34,620 nt of DNA, from assembly GCA_910588205.1 (NCBI GenBank), contig CAJUQK010000023.1, positions 1 to 34,620 on the forward strand. Direction: 5' to 3'. The notes below the pieces were generated by a model. That model saw nothing but the letters and a program-made list of their open reading frames with translations. It had not been told where the DNA came from and ran no database searches. The number at the start of each line of letters is the position of its first letter. Position 1 is the stretch's first letter. Below, one piece after another: positions 1 through 5,798 of this stretch. Source of the stretch: an uncultured Eggerthellaceae bacterium (lineage in GTDB: Bacteria > Actinomycetota > Coriobacteriia > Coriobacteriales > Eggerthellaceae). The translations under genes were made by a program, and so were the position numbers.

Positions 1-10
1 GCAGGCCGAG

Positions 11-44
11 AAAAGCGTGATATAAGCGAAGCATCACGTCTTTT
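11..44. terminator. Imperfect stem-loop, possible terminator of an upstream gene
   Basis: CGTGAT (16-21) pairs with ATCACG (33-38), and the stem extends to AAAAG (11-15) and CTTTT (40-44) with one bulged T. On the plus strand the stem ends in CTTTT, so it could terminate a plus-strand gene lying before the window. No T-tract longer than four bases is present. Confidence 0.3.
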
Positions 45-100
45 CGAAGGACGAGTCCAAGGCCGAACGCCCCTTGCGGGGAAAGGCATTATCCCAGACG

Positions 101-127
101 CAAAAGAGGGCGGATCCAGATCCGCCC
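101..127 (-). terminator. Rho-independent terminator of the nickel/peptide ABC operon
   Basis: GGGCGGAT (108-115) pairs perfectly with ATCCGCCC (120-127) around a 4-nt loop. Reading on the minus strand, the stem is followed by TCTTTT. It lies about 60 bases downstream of the last ATPase stop codon, as expected for the operon terminator. The palindrome resembles the one at 18863-18884. Confidence 0.65.
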
Positions 128-173
128 CTACGGGTAACCTGACATGCTACCCAGGCGGATCACGATCGACCCC

Positions 174-202
174 TGTACACCTTCCTTACCGTAAGGTGTA
201 CA
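174..202. repeat. Perfect 10-bp inverted repeat overlapping the nikE-like stop codon
   Basis: TGTACACCTT (174-183) and AAGGTGTACA (193-202) are perfect inverted copies around a 9-nt loop that holds the stop codon of the last ATPase gene. In the transcript this would put the stop codon in a hairpin loop. It may protect the 3' end or assist termination with the hairpin at 108-127. Confidence 0.45.
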
Positions 203-794
203 CCTCACCAGAGCCTATCACCTGGTCGGCAAGGGCGATGGAGTGGGTAGTGAACACAAGGCCGATCTCCCGCTGCTCCACCGCTTCCAGGAGCCTGTGC
301 CAGATGTGCGCTTGGGTCACTGCGTCCAACATGGTAGAGATCTCATCGGCTATCAAGTAGCGGGGGTTCGCCATGAGAGCGCGGGCGATGCAGAAGCGCT
401 GCATCTCGCCACCGGAGAGCTCGTGGGGAAAGCGGCTGAGCCACCTCTGCTGGATGCCCAAGCGCTGGAGTAATCCCTCATCCAAAGGACCCGCTTCGAG
501 CAAGCTGTCCTTCATCCGCATCCGCGGATCCAGAGCATGCTCGGGATGCTGCCCGATGAGCTGCACGGGGCATGGACCGCGCTTCGGCAGAGGCTGCCCA
601 TCCACGAGCACCTCTCCCGAAGAGGGCTGCTGGAAGCCCACCAATATCCGACAGAGCGTGGTCTTGCCCGTGCCGGAGGGTGCTTGCACATAGAGCCGCT
701 GGCGGGGAGCCACTTCCAAGGAGACGTCTTCCAAGATGACAGGGCCTTTGGGATAGGTGAAGGAGATGTTGCGAGCCTCAAGCATGACCTGCAT
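186..794 (-). CDS. Nickel/peptide-type ABC transporter ATP-binding protein (NikE/DppF-like)
   Basis: This is a 202-residue nucleotide-binding subunit that would energise import through the two permeases upstream. All ABC motifs are visible: Walker A APSGTGKTT near residue 40, Q-loop IGQHPEH, signature LSGGEMQR, Walker B YLIADEIS and H-loop TTHS. It is shorter than usual NikE/DppF proteins (about 260-330 residues) because it lacks the C-terminal oligopeptide-transporter extension. The Walker B tail reads DEIS rather than DEPT. The start overlaps the preceding ATPase gene by 17 bases; an in-frame ATG at 785 is the alternative and would overlap by 8. It is the last gene of the operon. The family is certain; nickel as substrate is inferred from the His-rich partner and the operator at 5312-5338. 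Confidence 0.85.
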   Translation of the reverse strand: MQVMLEARNISFTYPKGPVILEDVSLEVAPRQRLYVQAPSGTGKTTLCRILVGFQQPSSGEVLVDGQPLPKRGPCPVQLIGQHPEHALDPRMRMKDSLLEAGPLDEGLLQRLGIQQRWLSRFPHELSGGEMQRFCIARALMANPRYLIADEISTMLDAVTQAHIWHRLLEAVEQREIGLVFTTHSIALADQVIGSGEVYTLR

Positions 795-1743
795 CCTCTT
801 CCCAGTCGCCCTCGAACCCGTGCTCGGGCATCCCTCGCCAGAGCGCCCGAGAGAAGGGGTGGCGCAACAGGGCCGGATCCGCGAAGGCGGCTACGCTCGT
901 CTCCTCTACTACCGTTCCTTCTCTGAACACCGCAACCCGGTCAGCCACCTGCAGAGCCAGATCAAGGTCATGGGTGATCAACATGACGCCACCGTCATCA
1001 TCGGCAAAAGCCCTCAAGTCAGAGAGGGCCTGCACAGCCAGAGGAGTATCAAGGCCGGGAGTAGGCTCATCAGCCACGATGAGTTGGGGGCGGCCCACCA
1101 ACGCACAGCACAGGAGCACCCGCCGGGCCATACCGCCAGAAAGCTCATGGGGATAGAGGTCTGCCACCTCGGGAGACAGCCCATAGCGGGCGAAGAGCTC
1201 CTCCTGACGCTTCTGGAGCGCCTTGCGCCCTTCACTCCCCTTCGCGAACCCCTGGACTTGACGCCCCACCTTCATCAACGGATCCAACGCAGCGATGCTC
1301 TGAGGAATGAGGGCGATCCGGTTACCTCGCAGGGCAGCCAAGGAGGCACCTGTTTGCTCTTCACCATCGAACCAGATGGTGCCCGAAACCTGCGCATTGG
1401 GTTGGAAGAGGCCGAAAAGGGCATCCGCTAGGAGCGTCTTACCCGAACCGGATGCCCCCACCACAGCGACCACCTCACCCACGTGGACGGAGATGCTCAG
1501 ATCCCGGATGACCGGAACGCTGCGCTGGTGCGCTTGGAAGAACCCCCGAAGCCCGACGCTCTCTTCATACATCTGAAAGGCCACGCTCAAGGATTCCACT
1601 TGAAGCAGATGGTGGGAAGAAGCATGCTGGGAGGTAGCGCTATGGGAATGATGATGGTGGAACTCCCCGTTGCCATGATTCCCATGGAACGCGCTGACCT
1701 CCTCCGCCATGGCCTGAGTCTCTTCGCGCACTATCTGCCTCAC
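778..1743 (-). CDS. Nickel/peptide-type ABC transporter ATP-binding protein with His-rich N-terminus (NikD/DppD-like)
   Basis: This is the second ATPase of the importer, 321 residues if translation starts at the GTG that overlaps the upstream permease stop (GTGA). An ATG at 1710 is an alternative start and keeps the His-rich segment. Residues about 19-46 carry ten histidines, including FHHHHSH and SSHH, before the ABC domain begins near residue 47. Walker A GASGSGKT, Q-loop IPQSIAALDP, signature LSGGMARR, Walker B IVADEPTPGLD and H-loop ITHD are all present. Histidine-rich tracts are known metal-handling elements in nickel proteins such as UreE and HypB. Here the tract suggests nickel binding, storage or sensing next to the transporter, which is inference. 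Peptide transport remains possible from family membership alone. Confidence 0.85.
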   Translation of the reverse strand: MRQIVREETQAMAEEVSAFHGNHGNGEFHHHHSHSATSQHASSHHLLQVESLSVAFQMYEESVGLRGFFQAHQRSVPVIRDLSISVHVGEVVAVVGASGSGKTLLADALFGLFQPNAQVSGTIWFDGEEQTGASLAALRGNRIALIPQSIAALDPLMKVGRQVQGFAKGSEGRKALQKRQEELFARYGLSPEVADLYPHELSGGMARRVLLCCALVGRPQLIVADEPTPGLDTPLAVQALSDLRAFADDDGGVMLITHDLDLALQVADRVAVFREGTVVEETSVAAFADPALLRHPFSRALWRGMPEHGFEGDWEEDAGHA

Positions 1744-2618
1744 TCCTGAGAGCTCTGGGGGTCAACCATACGACGTACCCCTGACCCGACGATATCGAAC
1801 AGCATCACGATGGCTATGAGCGCAAGCCCCGGGAACACCGCCAACCACCACATACCCACTGAGAGATACCCCATGGATTCTGCCAGGATGATGCCGATGG
1901 CAGGTTGCTCGGGCGGCAATCCGAAACCGAGGAAGGTGATGGCCGCCTCATGGAGAATGGCATGGGGAAAGAGCAGGATGAGGCCTACCAGGAACTGAGG
2001 GAGCACGAAGGGGATCATATGCCGCCAGGCTATCTGCAAGGGCGTGGCTCCCAGCTTCTCAGCGAAAGCCACGAAGCCGGACCCCTTGCATTGCAGCACC
2101 TCAGCTCGCACCACGCGAGCCAAAGACGGCCAATGGGTGAGCGCCACCCCCAAGGTCACACCCCAAAAGCCCTTCCCCAACGCAAAGGCTATGAGAATGA
2201 GCAACACGATATGGGGAATGCCCATCATGAGATCTATCAGCCAGGAGATGGCGGCATCAACCCGTCGGCCCCCCAACGCAGCGGCGGTCCCCAAGACCAG
2301 AGCAATGAGCGAAGATGCCAGGGCAGCTCCCAAGCCCACCCTCAGGCTCAAGGAGAGCCCCGCCAAGGTGCGCACGAACATATCCCTACCCAAGGCATCC
2401 GTGCCGAAGGGGTGCTCGAAGGAGGGGGGCAGGTTCTTCTGAAGGAGGTCCGTTGCCTGAGCTGCAGGCTCCAAGAGGATGCCCACCACCAGAACACCGC
2501 CGAGGATAAGGGTGGCGATGCAGACGGAAGCTAACACGAATGCTCGATTCGCCAGCTTTGCCTTGCGCGGAGCATGAAGGAGATTCGCTGGGGCTGCCAC
2601 GGACGCAAGGTCAACCAT
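1740..2618 (-). CDS. Nickel/peptide-type ABC transporter permease (NikC/DppC-like)
   Basis: This is an inner-membrane permease subunit of the binding-protein-dependent importer, about 292 residues. The N-terminal membrane segment is followed by the family pattern LPPSFEHPFGTDALGRD, typical of DppC/NikC. The cytoplasmic EAA loop reads HEAAITFLGFGLPPEQPAIG near the C-terminus. The ATG at 2618 is chosen because it follows an AAGGGGGA-type ribosome site and overlaps the upstream permease by 8 bases (ATGGTTGA). A longer reading frame to 2765 lies inside the upstream gene and is not credible. The gene is followed by the His-rich ATPase with a GTGA overlap, so translational coupling is likely through the whole operon. 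Confidence 0.88.
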   Translation of the reverse strand: MVDLASVAAPANLLHAPRKAKLANRAFVLASVCIATLILGGVLVVGILLEPAAQATDLLQKNLPPSFEHPFGTDALGRDMFVRTLAGLSLSLRVGLGAALASSLIALVLGTAAALGGRRVDAAISWLIDLMMGIPHIVLLILIAFALGKGFWGVTLGVALTHWPSLARVVRAEVLQCKGSGFVAFAEKLGATPLQIAWRHMIPFVLPQFLVGLILLFPHAILHEAAITFLGFGLPPEQPAIGIILAESMGYLSVGMWWLAVFPGLALIAIVMLFDIVGSGVRRMVDPQSSQE

Positions 2619-3624
2619 CGTATCCCCCTTCCCCTTTCGCCCGCCGCGTCCGTCCCCTGAGGCGCATCCGCGGATCGATGATGCCATAGAGGATGTTCGC
2701 GATGAGGTTCCCGCCGAACACGAGGGCCGCGGACACCAAAGCAATGCCCGCCAGCAGCGCCACATCCCCGCCGATGCCCGCCGTCACGGCCGCCTGGCCA
2801 AGCCCGGGATAGCTGAATACCTGTTCCACCAATACGGAGCCGCCGAAGATCTCGGCGATCTGGGCGCACTGGATGGTGAGAGCGGGCAGCATCAAGTTCC
2901 TGAGGCCATGATGCAAGAGGATGGACCGTTCGCTTTCCCCTCGAGCCCGGGCGAACCGCACATAGGGGGATGCCATCACATCGATGGTCTTCTCACGGGT
3001 ATGGAGAGCCACATTCGCTACCCCCACAATGGAAAGGGTGATGGCAGGAAGCGTCATGTGGTGCAGTGCCTCCAACAGCGTGACCTCTGCAGCAGCCTTG
3101 CCGATAGGTTGAGAGAACCCGATGGGGAACCAGCCCAGCTGGACCGAAAAGATGATGAGCAGGAGCAGCGCCACCCAGAAGGTGGGGCTCGCCGCCAAGA
3201 TGAAGCAATAGGCCTTGATGCTGCGATCAGCCCAGGAGCCGCGGTGGGTTCCCGCCCACACACCCAGCGCGAATCCCAACAGGCCGCTCGCTACCCAGGC
3301 CGTAGCCATCAACGCCAGTGAATTGAGCGCACGGGTGGCGATGACCTCGGCCACGGGTGCGTTGTAGCGCAACGAGAGCCCCATATCCCCTTGGAGCAAG
3401 CCCCCCAGCCATGAGAAGAAGCGTTCAGGGAACGGGGCTGCGGCCCCCCAGTAGGCTTCCAGAGCCGCGCGCTTCTCCCCCCCCATACCCACCAAGGCCG
3501 CCTGGCCCACATTGGCTTGCAGCGGATCGATAGGCGATGCACTCACCAAGGCGAAGACGACCACGCTCACCGCTGCCATGAGCAGGGTGAAGCGCAAGAC
3601 CTGTCCGGTGATGTAGCGGGCCAT
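2611..3624 (-). CDS. Nickel/peptide-type ABC transporter permease (NikB/DppB-like)
   Basis: This is a 337-residue integral membrane permease that pairs with the NikC/DppC-like subunit. It begins with the family-typical cytoplasmic start MARYITGQVLRF and a first membrane helix, then has several further helices. The segment RFARARGESERSILLHHG is the DppB/NikB cytoplasmic coupling loop. The pattern GGSVLVEQVFSYPGLGQ is the conserved motif just before the last helices. The C-terminus (DPRMRLRGRTRRAKGEGG) is basic and cytoplasmic. The start lies 12 bases after the substrate-binding-protein stop, and the end overlaps the next permease by 8 bases. Confidence 0.9.
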   Translation of the reverse strand: MARYITGQVLRFTLLMAAVSVVVFALVSASPIDPLQANVGQAALVGMGGEKRAALEAYWGAAAPFPERFFSWLGGLLQGDMGLSLRYNAPVAEVIATRALNSLALMATAWVASGLLGFALGVWAGTHRGSWADRSIKAYCFILAASPTFWVALLLLIIFSVQLGWFPIGFSQPIGKAAAEVTLLEALHHMTLPAITLSIVGVANVALHTREKTIDVMASPYVRFARARGESERSILLHHGLRNLMLPALTIQCAQIAEIFGGSVLVEQVFSYPGLGQAAVTAGIGGDVALLAGIALVSAALVFGGNLIANILYGIIDPRMRLRGRTRRAKGEGGYDG

Positions 3625-3636
3625 GGACCGTCTACC

Positions 3637-5292
3637 CTAGGATTCCCAATACCACTGGTCCACGTTGTTCACCAACGACCACCCGTGGCCATGCGGATGC
3701 GGCTTCTGAGGGGCCACCACCAAGCCATTGCGCTGGTAGTAGAGATGATCGACATTGCAAAGCCAGATCCAGGAAGCAGCACCCTCAGGTGCGAACCCGT
3801 TCGTCCCATCCCACTGGGCCGCCTGCCATTCAGGATAGGACTCCTCGATGGTGGTGGCTGCCAAAGCTGCGTTGAGATGCTCATCCACGGCCGCATTCTC
3901 ATAGCAGGCATAGTTGCCCTTTGATGGGCCGAAATGCAGAGAATAGAGCTCTACCGGGCTATTAGCGCCCCAGCCCCAGAGCACTGGATCAGCATACTGG
4001 TGATGATAGATACCCTCAGCGTCATAGGTCCATCCTGACCCGATCGGCGTCACCTCGATACCCAGCTCCTGCATCTGGTTCGCGAACTCATTCACCAGGC
4101 CTTGGCGAACGGAGTCAGAGGACGGATAGAAGCACGGGAACGCCGCACGCATCCCCTCCTTCTCATAGATACCGTCTGCCCCCCTTTGCCATCCCCCCGC
4201 TTCCATGATCCCCCGAGCGGCTTCCCGGTCGAACGGCACTTCCATCTGAGGGTTGTACCAAGGCATGCTATCTGCAACGCTATAAGCCACCGTGCCATAG
4301 CCATTCAGCACGTTAGCGATCATGGACTGGCGGTCGATGCCCCAATTCATCGCTTGGCGAAGGGACTGATCGCACGTGACATCATTGCCCGCCTGAAGCA
4401 CCATATCCCCTTCGACCACACGGCTCTCACCTGCGGGAACACACGGCAGCGAAATGCCCCGAGAATCTACAGAGGCGCAGTTCAACACCGTGTAGTCAGC
4501 AGGCTGAGCACTGTCAACGAAAACGGCAGAGGTATAGCAAACGTCCGCTTGCCCGGAGTTAGCCGCGGCCATGGATGCATCCTCATCCATGAACAGGACC
4601 ACCAAGCGCTCCATCTTGGGCGCTTCGCCATAGTAGTCGGGGTTCGCCCGCAAGATGACCTGTTGGCCACGATCCCACTGTTCCAGCATATACCGCCCAC
4701 TGCCGATGGGATGGGCCCCGTAGGTCTGTGCGTCATAGGCATGCTCTGGGACGATGCCCACCACCGCAAGGGTATAGAGCATGGCGTTGAACGGCTTGCT
4801 CAGGTGCAGCTGGACCGTGATGTCATCCACCGCAACCGCCTCGCGCACCATGGATAGATCAGCCTGGGCGGCTGCGTTGGCGTTGATGCCGTTGATGGTG
4901 AAAGCGACATCTCGGGCCGTAAGAGGCTCGCCATCGGTGAAGCGCACATCACTGCGCAGCAAGAACGTCCAGGTTAAGCCGTCAGGTGAGCATTCCCACT
5001 GGGTTGCCAGATCTCCCTCGAAAGCCATAGCTTGGTTGGTGGTGATGAGGGTGGACTGGATGAGCGGCTCATGAACGTGCTCTCCACAACCCCAGGAGAA
5101 GAGCGGGTCGAACCCTGTTTCTGGCTCTGAGGTAGTGGTCATGGTGACGATGACCCGGTTCGCCTCAGGGGTATTCGGCGAAGCGGCAGTGCCGCTCCCG
5201 CAACCAGAGAGCGCACCTCCGAAAGCCAGGGAGGCCGCCCCCAGACCTGCCGCCTTGACGAACTGCCTGCGGCTCAAATGCGCCATTCCCAT
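3637..5292 (-). CDS. ABC transporter substrate-binding lipoprotein, family 5, Tat signal (NikA/DppA-like)
   Basis: This is the extracytoplasmic solute-binding protein of the importer, about 551 residues. It begins with a twin-arginine signal (SRRQFVKAAGLGAASLAFGG) that ends in a lipobox LSGC, so it is probably exported folded through Tat and lipid-anchored. Family-5 features include CSPDGLTWTFLLRSDVRFTDG and DVAFTINGI in the N-terminal lobe, HPIGSGRYMLEQW, and a C-terminal lobe with RQAMNWGIDRQ. The ATG at 5292 sits 5 bases after GGAGG and is preferred; 5286 is a second in-frame ATG. A reading frame extending to 5433 has no signal-peptide logic. It is the first gene of the operon, directly downstream of a NikR-like operator. 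Nickel is favoured over peptides by context only. Confidence 0.88.
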   Translation of the reverse strand: MGMAHLSRRQFVKAAGLGAASLAFGGALSGCGSGTAASPNTPEANRVIVTMTTTSEPETGFDPLFSWGCGEHVHEPLIQSTLITTNQAMAFEGDLATQWECSPDGLTWTFLLRSDVRFTDGEPLTARDVAFTINGINANAAAQADLSMVREAVAVDDITVQLHLSKPFNAMLYTLAVVGIVPEHAYDAQTYGAHPIGSGRYMLEQWDRGQQVILRANPDYYGEAPKMERLVVLFMDEDASMAAANSGQADVCYTSAVFVDSAQPADYTVLNCASVDSRGISLPCVPAGESRVVEGDMVLQAGNDVTCDQSLRQAMNWGIDRQSMIANVLNGYGTVAYSVADSMPWYNPQMEVPFDREAARGIMEAGGWQRGADGIYEKEGMRAAFPCFYPSSDSVRQGLVNEFANQMQELGIEVTPIGSGWTYDAEGIYHHQYADPVLWGWGANSPVELYSLHFGPSKGNYACYENAAVDEHLNAALAATTIEESYPEWQAAQWDGTNGFAPEGAASWIWLCNVDHLYYQRNGLVVAPQKPHPHGHGWSLVNNVDQWYWES

Positions 5293-5311
5293 AGGACCCT
5301 CCCACGCTTGA

Positions 5312-5338
5312 GTGTTACGAATGAACGAAGTGTAACAT
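5312..5338. promoter_or_regulatory. NikR-like operator upstream of the ABC importer operon
   Basis: TGTTAC (5313-5318) and GTAACA (5332-5337) form a perfect inverted repeat with a 13-nt spacer. One more base on each side gives GTGTTAC-N13-GTAACAT. From memory of comparative work, NikR sites in several lineages have the form GTRTTAC-N13/14-GTAAYAC, so this site fits the nickel repressor class. It lies 20-46 bases upstream of the chosen binding-protein start, where a bound repressor would block transcription. No NikR gene is in the window. Confidence 0.55.
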
Positions 5339-5422
5339 TGTTTGCCTGGAATCGTCCGGCGAATGCAATAGACCCAGACGAAGGGAAGGATCAGGTCACT
5401 GCTTCCAAGGGAGCAGCTTCTC

Positions 5423-5785
5423 TCAGGAGACACACTCGGGACGCGATGCGATACCCGGAACGAAGGTCTCCCGCAAGCAGATCAGATGCAGGCGCTCGGG
5501 CACGGTGATCTCAGGGTGATCAGCCAGTATCTGGTAGCGCGGGATGTGACAGTTATACAACCGACAAACCTGGGGACGCGCCTCCCAGATCATGCAGCTC
5601 CCATCTTCGGCTAGAAGCGGACACCCTTCCTCACCTCGATCGATAGGATGCACGCCCTCTTCACTGGCTGCACGGACCATGGCATGGTATTCCTCTTCGG
5701 TGACCGCCAGCACGCCCATACGGCTGCAACAGCCTCCACACATGGCGCAATCGGGATAGGCATTGTCATCCTGCAAGATGTCCAT
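5423..5785 (-). CDS. YkgJ-family cysteine-cluster (metal-binding) protein
   Basis: This is a small protein of 120 residues with the YkgJ/PF03692 cysteine pattern: CAMCGGCC near residues 14-21, then C in EEGCPLL, C in GSCMIWEARPQVCRLYNC, and LIC near the C-terminus. The family is annotated as putative zinc- or iron-chelating; its biochemical role is not established. The start lies 13 bases after the accDA stop codon on the same strand, so it is probably the last gene of the fatty-acid operon. The ATG at 5785 has no clear ribosome site, only a T-run before it, so translation may depend on coupling to accDA. Nothing in the sequence ties it directly to lipid synthesis. Confidence 0.8.
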   Translation of the reverse strand: MDILQDDNAYPDCAMCGGCCSRMGVLAVTEEEYHAMVRAASEEGVHPIDRGEEGCPLLAEDGSCMIWEARPQVCRLYNCHIPRYQILADHPEITVPERLHLICLRETFVPGIASRPECVS

Positions 5786-5798
5786 AAAAACGCGGAGA

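Noticed and set aside
174..202. Second NikR-like operator
   Set aside because: The inverted repeat lies at the end of the operon, over a stop codon, and its half-site TGTACACCTT differs from GTGTTAC; an mRNA hairpin is more likely.
5293..5433. Extension of the binding protein to a GTG at 5433
   Set aside because: It would bury the Tat signal inside the protein, run through the NikR-like operator, and overlap the Cys-cluster gene.
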